Below are positions 34,584 through 44,161 of a stretch of DNA of 64,000 nucleotides, piece after piece. The position numbers and the translations under genes are program-made. The notes below the pieces were generated by a model that made no database searches, was not told where the DNA came from, and was given only the letters and a program-made list of their open reading frames with translations. Each line of letters starts with the position of its first letter. Positions within the stretch are counted from its first letter, which is position 1. The stretch covers positions 1-64,000 of the forward strand of contig NZ_JAIWNB010000038.1 of the NCBI RefSeq assembly GCF_020215705.1, in the 5' to 3' direction. The DNA comes from Nonomuraea aurantiaca (GTDB lineage Bacteria > Actinomycetota > Actinomycetes > Streptosporangiales > Streptosporangiaceae).

Positions 34584-35770
34584 TCACTCCTGCCCAGATC
34601 CAGATCGCCACGGTCCAGCTGAGGCGGCTGCCAGCTCCACATGGGGTTGCGCTTGGGCGCGAGCATCCGGGACCACAACGTCGCGGGGATCAGCCGGAGC
34701 ATGGTGGGGGTGAGCCGCCGGACAACGGGACCGCCGTTGACCATCTGCTGACCAGTGCGGTGCGCGTCGCGAGCGATGTACTGAGCGCGCGGCCGACGCT
34801 GGCGGTCGTAGCGGTCCAAGGCAGCCGGGATGCCGTCAGCGGCATCCTTCAGCAGGGCGGCCAGCACCACGGCGTCCTCCAGCGCCTGGCCGGCTCCCTG
34901 ACCCCGGTCAGGGCTCATCGCGTGCGCGGCGTCACCCAGCAGGGCCACCCGGCCGCTGACGAAACTCGGCAGCGGCGCCAGGTCGTGGATGTCGATGCGA
35001 CGGATCGTCGTCGGGTCGGTGGCCGCCACCAGGGCGGGGATCGGGTCGTGCCAGCCATCCAGGCGGCTGCGGACCTCGGCCGCCTCGTCGCCGTAGCGGA
35101 TGCCGGGCCGGTCGGCGGTAGTGCCGAACGCCCAGTAGACATGGCGCTCGCTGATCGGGTGGATGAGAAAGTAGCCGCCGTCGCCCATGGTCACGCTGCC
35201 CTCGAAGCCGGCCGGGCCGCTGGGTCCTACCCGGTGCGCGAGTTCGGCGAGACCGAGCCAGCCGGTGTAGCGCAGGAACCGCGGTGGTGGCGCCTGCGGC
35301 CACAACTGCCGCCGGGTGGCGCTGTGGATGCCGTCGGCCGCGATGACCACATCAGCGCTCACCCCCGCGACGTTCACGTGCGGGCCGGTCTCGTCGATGC
35401 CGGTGACCTCCACGCCGGTGCGCACCCACCCTTCGGGCACCGCGTCCAGCAGCAGCCGGTGCAGCACTGCGCGGCGAAAGGCCCGCAACGGCGGGCCCCC
35501 GGCGGCCGGGGCGCGGACCAGATAGCGGCCGGACGGCAGGCGCAGGTGGTGGGTGGCCATGCTCGGCACGCCGGCCGCGCGGGCCTGCTCGCCGACGCCC
35601 AGCACCTCTAACGCGCGCATCGCGTTAGGGGCCAGCGACAGGCCCGCCCCGACTTCGCCCAGCGCCGTCGCGCGCTCCAGCACGGTGGCCTGCCAGCCGA
35701 TCCGGCGCAGCGCGAGCGCAGCGGCCAGCCCGCCGATGCCGGCGCCGATCACGATCGCGTGTCCGGCCAC
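34568..35770 (-). CDS. FAD-dependent monooxygenase (PHBH fold), second
   Basis: 400 residues with GAGIGGLAAALALRRIGWQATVLER, the DG motif VVIAADGIHSATRR, and GRVALLGDAAHAMSPDRGQGAGQALEDA. The start is GTG 35770, 1 bp from the stop of the GbsR-type gene upstream, so the two are co-transcribed. It resembles salicylate-hydroxylase-like or tetracycline-modifying flavoproteins; no substrate can be assigned. Confidence 0.9.
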   Translation of the reverse strand: MAGHAIVIGAGIGGLAAALALRRIGWQATVLERATALGEVGAGLSLAPNAMRALEVLGVGEQARAAGVPSMATHHLRLPSGRYLVRAPAAGGPPLRAFRRAVLHRLLLDAVPEGWVRTGVEVTGIDETGPHVNVAGVSADVVIAADGIHSATRRQLWPQAPPPRFLRYTGWLGLAELAHRVGPSGPAGFEGSVTMGDGGYFLIHPISERHVYWAFGTTADRPGIRYGDEAAEVRSRLDGWHDPIPALVAATDPTTIRRIDIHDLAPLPSFVSGRVALLGDAAHAMSPDRGQGAGQALEDAVVLAALLKDAADGIPAALDRYDRQRRPRAQYIARDAHRTGQQMVNGGPVVRRLTPTMLRLIPATLWSRMLAPKRNPMWSWQPPQLDRGDLDLGRSDQPLM

Positions 35771-35771
35771 C

Positions 35772-36230
35772 TCAGCGCTCCTTCCCGCTCGGCAGGGGCG
35801 GGGCGCCCTCGAACAGCTTGGCCATCCACTCGAAGGTGGCCTGCGCCTGCCGGATCCTGCCTGCCCGATCCTCTTGTTCGCCGAGCAGGCTCAGACCGTC
35901 GCGGGTGATGTCCAGGAACGAGGTGATGCCGGCGATCTGCTGGCGGACCACCCCGGCCCAGGCGTCCTCGGCCAGCCGGTAGTAGACGGTGCGCTCACCC
36001 GGACGGGTCCGCCACGTCAAGAACCCCATGCTGGACAGCATTCTCAGGTTCGAGGTCAACGACGCCCGGCTGGAGCCGATGGCCGCGCAGATCTGCCCGG
36101 CCGACTGCTCCGGCGGGTCGCACACCATCAGCCAGCCCAGCACCCGCCCGGCGATCGGCGGCACCCCGTCGCGCGCCAAGTACATGGCAATGCGTTCCAC
36201 CCATTCCAGCAGCCGCTCGTGCTCGTTCAC
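35772..36230 (-). CDS. GbsR/MarR-type regulator (second of two)
   Basis: 152 residues with a winged helix (AGQICAAIGSSRASLTSNLRMLSSMGFLTWRTRPGERTVYYRL) and a C-terminal helix. It is a paralogue of the regulator at 30133-30603. Both stand divergent to a gene carrying the 19-nt leader motif. It probably controls its own operon (with the FAD monooxygenase) and the DUF998 gene. Confidence 0.85.
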   Translation of the reverse strand: MNEHERLLEWVERIAMYLARDGVPPIAGRVLGWLMVCDPPEQSAGQICAAIGSSRASLTSNLRMLSSMGFLTWRTRPGERTVYYRLAEDAWAGVVRQQIAGITSFLDITRDGLSLLGEQEDRAGRIRQAQATFEWMAKLFEGAPPLPSGKER

Positions 36231-36318
36231 TCCGGCCTCACTCCCTAGTCAGTCATTACAGTATGAGCTAAAATGGCTTAAATACAAGGGTGCCCGCCTG
36301 AGGCGCCACCATAGGTGA

Positions 36319-36358
36319 GCCGGGAAGTCTGGTCGGCCCGTGACGTTCGCCGTCACGG
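36319..36358 (+). promoter_or_regulatory. 19-nt leader motif, copy 2, followed by a hairpin
   Basis: GCCGGGAAGTCTGGTCGGC at 36319-36337 ends 42 nt before the ATG at 36380. It is followed by an 8-bp stem (CCGTGACG 338-345 and CGTCACGG 351-358 of the 36 kb block) and then a strong GGAGGAGGG ribosome-binding sequence. TAAAAT at about 36269 may be the -10 element. Confidence 0.6.
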
Positions 36359-36379
36359 AGAAGGAGGAGGGCTTTCCCG

Positions 36380-37075
36380 ATGACCTCACGCACCCTTTCG
36401 GTGCTGCTCGGCAGCGGTATCGCTGCCGGCGTCCTGGTTCCGGTGCTGCTGTGGGCCGACGGCGCCACCCGGCCCGGCTACAGCCTGTGGCACCACGGCG
36501 CCAGCCAGCTCGGCACCGGCGAGCGCGCCTGGCTGCAGACGATCAACTTCGTGCTCGGCGGGCTGCTGCTGGCAGCGTTCGCCGCCGGAGTCCGGAGAGC
36601 CCTGCGTGGCGGGCGCGGCTCGACCTGGGGACCGATCCTGCTCGCGGCGACGGCGGCGGGCCTGGTCGTGGCTGGGCTGGTGCCCACCAATCCCGCCCTG
36701 GGCTACCCGCCTGGGCAGCCGAACGTCGTCACCGCCTCCGGCATCGTCCACCAGGTGGCCGGTTTCCTCCTGTTCGCCGGACTCAGCGCTGCCGCGTTCG
36801 TCCTGGCCAGACGCCTGGGCGAGACGAGTCGCGCCTGGGTCGTCTACTCCCGGCTGTCCGGAACCCTCATTATCGTCTTCGCCTTCGCCGCCGGTATCGC
36901 CTACAGGCTGGACACCCTAGGGATCTGCCGACCAGCCCCGGCGGGCCTGCTCGAACACCTCTCCCTACTGGCCGGATTCTGCTGGATCGTGGCGGTGGGC
37001 GTGCACCTGCGCCGCGCCCACCCCAACAGCCCTTCGGCATCAGCGATGTCCCCGGGAGACAAGACCCATCGCTGA
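36380..37075 (+). CDS. DUF998 membrane protein
   Basis: 231 residues with six predicted membrane segments and the DUF998 pattern YSLWHHGASQLGTGERAWLQTINFVLGGLLL near residues 34-65. The family is widespread in actinomycetes and of unknown function. It stands alone behind leader motif copy 2 and is divergent from the GbsR-type regulator. No gene was recognised in 37076-37310. Confidence 0.88.
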   Translation: MTSRTLSVLLGSGIAAGVLVPVLLWADGATRPGYSLWHHGASQLGTGERAWLQTINFVLGGLLLAAFAAGVRRALRGGRGSTWGPILLAATAAGLVVAGLVPTNPALGYPPGQPNVVTASGIVHQVAGFLLFAGLSAAAFVLARRLGETSRAWVVYSRLSGTLIIVFAFAAGIAYRLDTLGICRPAPAGLLEHLSLLAGFCWIVAVGVHLRRAHPNSPSASAMSPGDKTHR

Positions 37076-37310
37076 TCCCGGTGCGCCGACGGGTGCACCA
37101 CGCGCGGACCGCTGGCGCCGCCGCTCGTTCAACGAAAGCGGCGGCGCTCACCGGTCACTGATGGCGGTTCTGTTGACGGCGCCCTGTTCGTCTGGGCGCT
37201 CGTCATGCTCGCCACGCAAACTGACACGCGCAAAACTCGTTCCACCCTCACACGCGTCTGTGGCTGGGGCCGTACAGGGCCGAAGCCGACTCCCAGTACG
37301 GCGAAGTCGG

Positions 37311-38540
37311 TCAGCTCTCCTCTTCCCGCCGGCTCCGCGCTCGCAGCCGGCGGGCCGCGCCGTACCAGGCGGGCACCTCGCGCTCGTCGTCGAACCAGCG
37401 GGCCACCACGATGTCGGTGGAGGAATGCAACAGGATCGAGGCCACGATGGTGACCGCGACCAGCTGGAAGACCTGCTGGGAGGCGGCGATACCCGAGGCG
37501 AGCACGATTAGGGCGTAGACCACCGAGGCGAACCCCTTGGGCCCGAACCACGCCACCGCCGCCTGCTCGCGCACTGTCAAACCGGAGCCGAGGAAGGAGA
37601 TCCAGATGGCCAGCGGCCGGGCCAGCACCAGCGCCAGGAGGGCGAACAGCCAGCCTGCCCAGCCGACCGACCCCAGCAGGGGCAGGCTGATGAGTGCGCC
37701 GAACACCAGCAGCGCGGCCAGCTTGAACAGCTCCGCGAGCAGCTCCCCGAAGTGCTCGAACGACGCGCGCTGGCGCTCGCCGAAGGTGGCCACCGTGATC
37801 CCGGCCGAGAAGGCCGCCAGGAACAGATTGCCGTGCGTGGCCTTGCCCAGCGCCAGCACCAGCAGCCCGATCGCCAGCGCGTTGAGCGGCTCGTAGGCGG
37901 TGGAGGCCGAGAACCAGCGGGTGCGCTCCAGCGTGATCGCCAGCCATGGCACGGCCACCCCGATCACGACGCCCAGCCCGAGCTCCCAACCGAGTTCGCC
38001 CAGATGCAGGTCCTGCGATCCGGCGGCGACGGCCAGGAACACCATCACGAACGGCAAGGCCAGGCCGTCGTTGACGCCGGACTCGACGTTGAGCAGCTGC
38101 CGCAGCCGGGGCGGCACCTTGTCGTTACCGACCAGCGCCGCGGCGAAGACCGGGTCGGTGGGCGCGAGGATCGCGCCGATCAGCAACGACTCGATCCACC
38201 CCAGCCCGACCAGGTAGTGCGCACCCACCGCGGTGATGGCCAGGGTGAGCGGAAGCCCCCAGCCGAGCGCCCGGCCCGGCAGCCGCCACGCGCTGCGCAG
38301 CTCGGCCCAGCCCACCCGCATCCCGTCGGTGAACAGCACCGCGAACAGTGCCAGCTCCGCCAGCGTCCCCACTAACTCCTCGTCGGGCGCCAGCGACACC
38401 ACGCCGAGCGCGCCGTCGCCGAGCACGAACCCGGCCACCAAGAACAGCGCCGCCGTGGACAAGATCGTGCGATGGGCCAGACTGGACAGCAGTACGGCCA
38501 GCAACAGCACGCCCGCGAACGCGAGCAGCAGAACACCCAT
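37311..38540 (-). CDS. CPA1-type Na+/H+ antiporter
   Basis: 409 residues with about twelve membrane segments. Segment IESLLIGAILAPTDPVFAAALV followed by LNVESGVNDGLALPFVMVF is the CPA1 core; the Asp in NDG is the ion-binding residue. It exchanges Na+ or K+ for protons across the cytoplasmic membrane. It lies in the same direction as the NhaD-type transporter upstream (62 bp apart), so the two may be co-transcribed. Confidence 0.9.
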   Translation of the reverse strand: MGVLLLAFAGVLLLAVLLSSLAHRTILSTAALFLVAGFVLGDGALGVVSLAPDEELVGTLAELALFAVLFTDGMRVGWAELRSAWRLPGRALGWGLPLTLAITAVGAHYLVGLGWIESLLIGAILAPTDPVFAAALVGNDKVPPRLRQLLNVESGVNDGLALPFVMVFLAVAAGSQDLHLGELGWELGLGVVIGVAVPWLAITLERTRWFSASTAYEPLNALAIGLLVLALGKATHGNLFLAAFSAGITVATFGERQRASFEHFGELLAELFKLAALLVFGALISLPLLGSVGWAGWLFALLALVLARPLAIWISFLGSGLTVREQAAVAWFGPKGFASVVYALIVLASGIAASQQVFQLVAVTIVASILLHSSTDIVVARWFDDEREVPAWYGAARRLRARSRREEES

Positions 38541-38602
38541 CAGGCAGCCCTCTCATCCTCGCTCATCAGTCCGCCTTCCAGCGCTCTCGCCGGCAAAGGT
38601 GA

Positions 38603-39895
38603 TCACGTCAGGTAGCGCAGCCACAGGTACGGCGTCACCAGCGCCACGGTGACGACCGTGACGATGAGGCCGTATTTGGTGAACTGCCAGAAGCTGATCG
38701 GGTGCCCGTTGCGGGCGGCGATGCCGATCACAACGACGTTGGCGGCGGCGCCGACGGCGGTGGCGTTGCCGCCGAGGTCGGCGCCGAAGGCCAGCGCCCA
38801 CCACAGCACTTGCCCGGGGCCGTGTCCGCCGTTGGCCTGCACCAGGTCGGCGACGATGGGGCTCATCGTGGCGACGTAGGGGATGTTGTCCACGATCGCC
38901 GACAGCCCGGCTGAGGCCCACAGCAGCGCCATCGTGGTCAGAGCGAGCTGCCCCGAGGTGGCCTCGACGGCGAGCGTGGAGACCTGGCCGATCACGCCGG
39001 TCTGCACCAGCGCGCCGACCATGACGAACAGGCCCATGAAGAACACCAGGGTGGGCCATTCGACCTCGGCGATGGCCTGCTCGGTGGTCACCTTGGTGGC
39101 CGCCACCAACAAGCCCGCCCCGAGGATGGCCACGACCGACGGCTCGTAGTGCAACACCGGATGCAGCACGAAGGCCGCCATCACCAGTGCCAGCACCGTC
39201 AGGCTCTGCCACAGCAATCTGCGGTCGGCGATCGCCTCCCGCTCATCCAGCGCCATGACCTCACCGGCCCGGTCCGGATCGTAGACGAACGCCTTACGGA
39301 ACATGACCCAGCACAGACCAAGAAACACGACCATCAACACGATGATCATCGGCGCCATGTGGACGAGGAAGTCGTTGAAGCTCAGCCCGCCCCGGCTGGC
39401 GATGATGATGTTCGGCGGGTCGCCCACCAGGGTGGCCGCGCCGCCGATGTTGGAGGCCATCGCCTCGGCGATCAGGAACGGCACGACCGGCAGCGCCAGC
39501 CGTTCACACACCAGGAACGTGACCGGCGCGATCAGCAGCACCGTGGTGACGTTGTCCAGCAGCGCCGAGGCCAGCGCGGTGATGACGACCAGCAACACCA
39601 TCAGCCGGTACGGCCGGCCGCGAGCGCGTTTGGCCGCCCAGATGGCCAGATACTCGAACACGCCGGTCTGCTTCAGCACACCGACGATCACCATCATGCC
39701 CAGCAGCAAGAAGATGACGTTCCAGTCGACGCCGCTCTTCTCGGAGAAGAACGCGGCACGGGCGTCGGTGGCGTGAATGGCCAGCATGATCCCGGCGCCG
39801 CCCAGTGCGGCGGCCACCCGGTGGATCTTTTCGGAGGCGATCAGCGCGTAGGCGCCGAGGAAGACCGCGACCGACAACCAAGCCAGAGCCGTCAT
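38603..39895 (-). CDS. NhaD/ArsB-type ion transporter (SLC13-like)
   Basis: 430 residues with about eleven membrane segments and duplicated signatures SALLDNVTTVLLIAPVTF and SAIVDNIPYVATMSPIV. The SNIGGAATLVGDPPNIIIA loop is also present. These define the ArsB/NhaD branch of the ion transporter superfamily, mostly Na+/H+ or anion transporters. No arsenic genes are linked, so an Na+/H+ role is more likely. The start overlaps the stop of the small CBS gene (ATGA), indicating translational coupling. Confidence 0.88.
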   Translation of the reverse strand: MTALAWLSVAVFLGAYALIASEKIHRVAAALGGAGIMLAIHATDARAAFFSEKSGVDWNVIFLLLGMMVIVGVLKQTGVFEYLAIWAAKRARGRPYRLMVLLVVITALASALLDNVTTVLLIAPVTFLVCERLALPVVPFLIAEAMASNIGGAATLVGDPPNIIIASRGGLSFNDFLVHMAPMIIVLMVVFLGLCWVMFRKAFVYDPDRAGEVMALDEREAIADRRLLWQSLTVLALVMAAFVLHPVLHYEPSVVAILGAGLLVAATKVTTEQAIAEVEWPTLVFFMGLFVMVGALVQTGVIGQVSTLAVEATSGQLALTTMALLWASAGLSAIVDNIPYVATMSPIVADLVQANGGHGPGQVLWWALAFGADLGGNATAVGAAANVVVIGIAARNGHPISFWQFTKYGLIVTVVTVALVTPYLWLRYLT

Positions 39896-40335
39896 GAGGG
39901 CACCACCCGGTCCATCAGCGCCTGCAGGGTGACCGCACCCAGCAGGCGACCCCCCTCCACCACTGCCACCAGAGGCGTACGCGTGCGCGCCATCAGCGCC
40001 GCCAACTCCAGCACGGTGGCATCCGGGTCGGTGACCGGCAGCTCACGCGGCCTGGGCGGCAGCGCCTGACGCACCGTCCGACCGACCAGCGACGACAGGA
40101 ACGCATCAGCGTGTTTCTCATCCACCACCCGGGCCAACGCCGGATCGTCCTGACAATAGCGAGGCACGGCCAACGCCAGGACCTGGGTGCCCGCCAGGAT
40201 GCTGACGGGCAGCCCGGCATCATCGACCACGATCAGACCGGGCAGATCCTGCTCGGCCAGCAGCCGGGCGGCCTCGATCACCGGAGCGTCAGCGGTGACG
40301 GTGGGGAAGGCGGCGAGCAGGTCACGAGCGCGCAT
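39892..40335 (-). CDS. Minimal CBS-pair protein coupled to the NhaD-type transporter
   Basis: 147 residues from ATG 40335: MRARDLLAAFPTVTADAPVIEAARLL, then the second motif VTDPDATVLELAALMARTRTPLVAVVEGGRLLGAVTLQALMDRVV. It is only a CBS pair, the usual adenosyl-ligand sensor. The overlap with the transporter start suggests it gates or senses for that transporter. A very similar protein lies at 44155-44598. Leader motif copy 3 precedes it. Confidence 0.88.
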   Translation of the reverse strand: MRARDLLAAFPTVTADAPVIEAARLLAEQDLPGLIVVDDAGLPVSILAGTQVLALAVPRYCQDDPALARVVDEKHADAFLSSLVGRTVRQALPPRPRELPVTDPDATVLELAALMARTRTPLVAVVEGGRLLGAVTLQALMDRVVPS

Positions 40336-40365
40336 GGCGAGCCTTTCAAGATCGGCAATGAGACT

Positions 40366-40384
40366 GCCGACCAGACTTCCCGGC
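40366..40384 (-). promoter_or_regulatory. 19-nt leader motif, copy 3 (CBS/NhaD operon)
   Basis: On the minus strand it reads GCCGGGAAGTCTGGTCGGC, ending 30 nt before the ATG at 40335. A plausible promoter (TTGACG, 17 bp, TGCAGG) ends about 3 nt before it, which would place the motif at the very 5' end of the mRNA. Confidence 0.6.
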
Positions 40385-40435
40385 TCACCTGCAAGAAGGC
40401 TATCAAGGAGCGTCAAGATCGGGGACAGCGGACGC

Positions 40436-40983
40436 GTGCCGGTCATCGAGGTGTCGAATCTAACCGAGCGCTACCACGACGTGCTCGCGCCGAACATGGC
40501 CTGCATCACCGCGAGAGTGGACAGGCCCCGCGTCGCCGAGCTCCGGTGCGATGCCCACCGCCGGGCGCGACGGCGTAAGCGGACAACGCGGCCCTGTGCA
40601 CGGTTCCCGCACGGCGTGGGTGCACACGAGTCCGTGCGCCGACACCTACTGCGGTGAAGACCCGGTGCCGACCTTCACGTCGGGCGTCCCTACGGGTCCC
40701 TGCGGTCACCTGCTTCATCCAGCCCTAACGCGCGCACCGAAGTCAGCCTGCCGATCTCAGTCAGCAACGCGTCCAACCCGGCGAGCCCTGAGCCGGCCTT
40801 CAACGTGGCCGACTATCCGGCCTTGCCCACCGCTCCTCATCGGCTCCGCTCGCCGGTCGCGTGCAGCCTGGGCTCGCCGTCGCGTCCATACGCAGAAGCT
40901 TCGTCGAGAACCCGCATGGACGGCCGCACCGCGCCTACTGAGGTGTGTCTGGTGTGGAGGGTTCGGTGCTGCTAACGTCGATT
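40436..40983. other. Gene-poor stretch with a possible ABC ATPase N-terminal relic
   Basis: At 40436-40520 the plus strand reads PVIEVSNLTERYHDVLAPNM, which resembles the first 20 residues of an exporter ATPase, but no Walker A follows. The rest has several overlapping open frames without recognisable family or start signals. It looks like decayed sequence. Confidence 0.35.
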
Positions 40984-40990
40984 GCGGAGC

Positions 40991-41009
40991 GCCGGGAAGT
41001 CTGGTCGGC
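40991..41009 (+). promoter_or_regulatory. 19-nt leader motif, copy 4 (ABC exporter operon)
   Basis: GCCGGGAAGTCTGGTCGGC ends 34 nt before the ATG at 41044. TAACGT at about 40973 may be the -10 element, as TAACAT is at copy 1. Confidence 0.6.
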
Positions 41010-41043
41010 AACGTCATATCGGACCGGCTTCAGGGAGGCGCCC

Positions 41044-41937
41044 ATGTCGGGCAATCCTGCCATTCTCATCAGCGGGCTGACCAAGACCTTCGGGCGCGTG
41101 CGTGCCCTGGACGGACTCGATCTCACCGTGGAAGCGGGCGAGGTCCACGGCTTCCTCGGCCCGAACGGTGCGGGCAAGACCACCACTCTGCGCATCCTGC
41201 TCGGCCTGCTGCGGGCCGGCTCCGGCCACGCCGAACTCCTCGGTGGCCACCCATGGCGCGACGCGGTCGAGCTGCACCGGCGCCTGGCCTACGTACCCGG
41301 CGACGTCGTGCTCTGGCCGACGCTGTCCGGCGGCGAGGCCATCGACCTGCTCGGGCGCCTACGCGGCGGGCTCGACCAGCGGCGCAAGAAGGCGCTGCTG
41401 GAGCTCTTCGACCTCGACCCGACCAAGAAGGGCCGCGCCTACTCCAAGGGCAACCGGCAGAAGGTGGCCCTCGTCGCGGCCCTGGCCTCCGACGTGGAAC
41501 TGCTGCTTCTGGACGAGCCGACCGCCGGGCTCGACCCGCTGATGGAGGCCGCCTTCCGCGAGTGCGTCACCGAGGAGCGCGGCAACGGTCGCACGGTGCT
41601 GCTGTCCAGCCACATCTTGTCCGAGGTCGAGGCGCTGTGCGACCGGGTCACCATCGTCCGCGACGGCCGAGCCGTCGAGAGCGGCACCCTGGCGCAGTTA
41701 CGTCACCTGACCCGTAGCTCCATCACCGCCGAGCTCGACCGGATCCCCGACGGCCTGGCCGAGCTGGCGGGCGTGCACGAGCTGGCCATCAGCGGCTCCC
41801 GGGTGCGCTTCGAGGTCGAGGCCGACCGGCTCGGCGGCGCGCTGCGACTGCTGACCGACGCGGGCGTACGTGGCCTGACCTGCCAGCCGCCCACCCTGGA
41901 AGAGCTGTTCCTGCGGCACTATCAGAGCGCGTCATGA
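41044..41937 (+). CDS. ABC exporter ATP-binding protein (antibiotic-type)
   Basis: 297 residues. Walker A is [10 protein letters not shown] at residues 39-48, Walker B is LLLLDEPTA, and the switch His is in [14 protein letters not shown]. The signature motif is unusual, [15 protein letters not shown], as in tetronasin-type exporters. The permease gene overlaps its stop. The pair would export a polyketide-like or membrane-active compound. Confidence 0.9.
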   Translation: MSGNPAILISGLTKTFGRVRALDGLDLTVEAGEVHGFLGPNGAGKTTTLRILLGLLRAGSGHAELLGGHPWRDAVELHRRLAYVPGDVVLWPTLSGGEAIDLLGRLRGGLDQRRKKALLELFDLDPTKKGRAYSKGNRQKVALVAALASDVELLLLDEPTAGLDPLMEAAFRECVTEERGNGRTVLLSSHILSEVEALCDRVTIVRDGRAVESGTLAQLRHLTRSSITAELDRIPDGLAELAGVHELAISGSRVRFEVEADRLGGALRLLTDAGVRGLTCQPPTLEELFLRHYQSAS

Positions 41938-43523
41938 CGGGCACGTTCGCGCTGGTACGGCTGGCGTTGCGCCGTGACCGCCTCCTCCTGCCGGTCTGGA
42001 TCATGGTGATCACGGGTGCCATCGCGGGCACCGCCTCGGCGATCGGCGAGCTCTACCCCGGCATGGAACAACGCCTCGCCCTGGGCGTCACCATCGGCTC
42101 GACCCCCGCGCTGCAGGCGCTCACCGGCCCGGTCTTCGACGCGACGTCGGTAGGCGGTCTGACCGCCTGGCGAGCGACCACCCTGGCCACCGCCCTGGCC
42201 GGCTTGATGAGCATCATGGTGGTCACCAGGCACACCCGCGCGGAGGAGGAAACCGGCCGCGCCGAGCTGATCGGGGCCTGTGCGGTCGGCCGCCACGCGA
42301 TCCCGGCAGCCGCGGTGATCGTGGCGGGTGGCGCCAACCTCCTCATCGCGCTCCTCCTCACCGTGGCTCTGACCGGCCAAGGACTTCCCGGCTCCGGCGC
42401 GCTCGCTTCCGGGCTCGCGGTGGGCGGCACCGGGTGGGTGTTCACCGGCATCGCCGTGGTGGCCGCGCAGGTGACCGAGCACGCCCGCACCGCCAACGGG
42501 CTGGCCATCTCGGTACTCGGCCTGGCCTACCTGCTGCGGGCTTCAGGTGACGCCGCTGGTGTCGAGACACTGTCGTGGCTGTCGCCCTTGGGCTGGGCTC
42601 AGGGGGTGCGAGCCTTCGCCGGCGAACGCTGGTGGGTCGTCGGACCGTTAGCGCTGACCGGACTCATCCTGGTCGGACTAGCCGCGCTGCTGGCCAGGCG
42701 GCGAGATGTGGGCACTGGACTGCTGCCGCCCCGGCTGGGCCCATCGGATGCGGCCCCGAACCTGGCCAGTGCGCTGGCGCTGGCATGGCGGTTGCAGCGG
42801 GGCGGGCTACTGGGCTGGATGATCGGCTTCGCGATCGGCGGGGCCATGCTCGGCTCGCTGGCCCAAAGCGTGGGCGACATCGTCAACGACAACCCTCAGC
42901 TCGCTGCGATCCTGGAGCGGATAGGCGGCGCGGGGGCGCTCGTGGACACCTTCCTGGCCGCCGTGATGGGGCTGCTCGGCCTGGCCGTGGGCGGTTTCGC
43001 CGTACAGGCCACACTGCGGTTGCAGGGGGAAGAGGCCGGCGTCCGCGCCGAGCCCGTACTGGCGGCGGCCGTGCCACGCTGGCGGTGGACGCTCAGCCAC
43101 CTGGTCATCGCTCTGGGCGGCACCGCGATCGTCATCACGGCGGGCGGCCTGACGGCCGGGCTGGCGCACGGCGTGCGAACAGGCGAGGTTGGCGAGCAGG
43201 TCATCCGGCTGCTGGGTGCGGCCTGGGTACAGGTGCCCGCGGCGTGGGTGTCGGCCGGGATCGCGATGCTGTTGTTCGGCCTGCTGCCCCGGCTGACCGC
43301 CCTGGCCTGGGCGGCTCTGGTGGCCTTCGCTCTGCTCGGCCAGCTCGGCGAGCTGCTCCAGCTCGATGACTGGATAAGGAGCCTGTCGCCCTTCGCCCAC
43401 CTGCCCCAGGCGCCCGGTGGCGAGGTGAGCGCCACGCCGCTGCTCTGGTTGACCGCCATCGCGATGGCGCTCGCACTGGCCGGTGTCGCCGCGTTCCAGC
43501 GGCGTGACCTGGCTGGCAACTGA
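41934..43523 (+). CDS. ABC exporter permease, tetronasin/polyketide-type
   Basis: 529 residues with about twelve membrane segments in two homologous halves, the second beginning near [23 protein letters not shown]. That is the double-length TnrB3-type permease annotated as an exporter of polyketide antibiotics. It overlaps the ATPase gene by four bases. No biosynthetic genes are nearby, so a resistance role is as likely as self-protection. Confidence 0.88.
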   Translation: MTGTFALVRLALRRDRLLLPVWIMVITGAIAGTASAIGELYPGMEQRLALGVTIGSTPALQALTGPVFDATSVGGLTAWRATTLATALAGLMSIMVVTRHTRAEEETGRAELIGACAVGRHAIPAAAVIVAGGANLLIALLLTVALTGQGLPGSGALASGLAVGGTGWVFTGIAVVAAQVTEHARTANGLAISVLGLAYLLRASGDAAGVETLSWLSPLGWAQGVRAFAGERWWVVGPLALTGLILVGLAALLARRRDVGTGLLPPRLGPSDAAPNLASALALAWRLQRGGLLGWMIGFAIGGAMLGSLAQSVGDIVNDNPQLAAILERIGGAGALVDTFLAAVMGLLGLAVGGFAVQATLRLQGEEAGVRAEPVLAAAVPRWRWTLSHLVIALGGTAIVITAGGLTAGLAHGVRTGEVGEQVIRLLGAAWVQVPAAWVSAGIAMLLFGLLPRLTALAWAALVAFALLGQLGELLQLDDWIRSLSPFAHLPQAPGGEVSATPLLWLTAIAMALALAGVAAFQRRDLAGN

Positions 43524-43569
43524 CTTGTTGGGAGCTGTCCTGGGGTGAACACCCGTCCCACCATGATCG

Positions 43570-43885
43570 GTGCTTGACACCGTGGCTGGCCGGGTCCCCT
43601 TCATCAGGCTCGTCGCCGCCGCGCTGGGAGCGTTCAGCGAAGCCATCGGCCATGCTCTACCGGCGACCCGCCCCAACTAGATCATCGGCATCCACACACT
43701 CTGGGCGCTGGCTGAAGAACGTTCCTGGACGCGGACCCATCGGCTGGGCGGGCGAATGTTCATGACCGTCGGCGCGGTCCTGGTTGTGGTGCCCTTCGTT
43801 GTCCAGGTGGCTGCGCTGCTGCCGCTCGTGCTGATCGGCATCCTGAGGTCGGGGATCACCACGGTCGTCTACTCTTGGAGGACCC
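43570..43885 (+). pseudogene. SdpI-family membrane protein remnant
   Basis: The plus strand encodes FIRLVAAALGAFSEAIGHALPATRPN, a TAG stop at about 43678, then IIGIHTLWALAEERSWTRTHRLGGRMF and hydrophobic VGAVLVVVPFVVQVAALLPLVLIG. The segment matches the RN.FIGIRTPWTL...VW.RTHRL.GRLF motif of SdpI-like immunity proteins. The internal stop and missing N-terminal part make it a relic. Confidence 0.6.
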
Positions 43886-43888
43886 GCG

Positions 43889-44161
43889 ATGCTGACTCTC
43901 GCGCTGCTTAGCCTGCTCGGCCTGGCCGTGCTCGCGCTGGCAGCCGACCAGTTGGTCCTCGGCTCGGGTCGGCCGGCCGAGCGGCTCGGGGTTCAGCCGG
44001 TCGTGGTCGGCGTGGTGGTGATCGGGTTCGGGACCAGCGCGCCCGAGCTGGTCGTCGCGGGTACGGCGAGCGTGCATGGGCAGGTCGAGCTCGCTGCGGG
44101 CAGCCTGGTCGGATCCAACATCCTTGGCGATCAGCCCGTACGCGCCGAGCATGCTCACTGA
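43889..44161 (+). pseudogene. Ca2+/cation exchanger (CaCA), N-terminal fragment
   Basis: 90 residues containing one alpha repeat of the CaCA family (VVVIGFGTSAPELVVAGTASVHGQVELAAGSLVGSNI) after a first membrane segment. Complete exchangers have about 320 residues and two alpha repeats. The frame breaks into GDQPVRAEHAH and stops, overlapping the tail of the convergent CBS gene. It is almost certainly non-functional. Confidence 0.75.

Noticed and set aside
38603-39895. Arsenite exporter ArsB
   Set aside because: The fold fits the ArsB/NhaD superfamily, but there is no arsR, arsC or acr3 context, and the coupled CBS gene and neighbouring CPA1 antiporter favour a Na+/H+-type role.
39149-40069. 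A 306-residue plus-strand frame rich in His, Gln and Asp
   Set aside because: It lies opposite the NhaD-type transporter and CBS genes, and its composition is that expected of antisense in a GC-rich gene.
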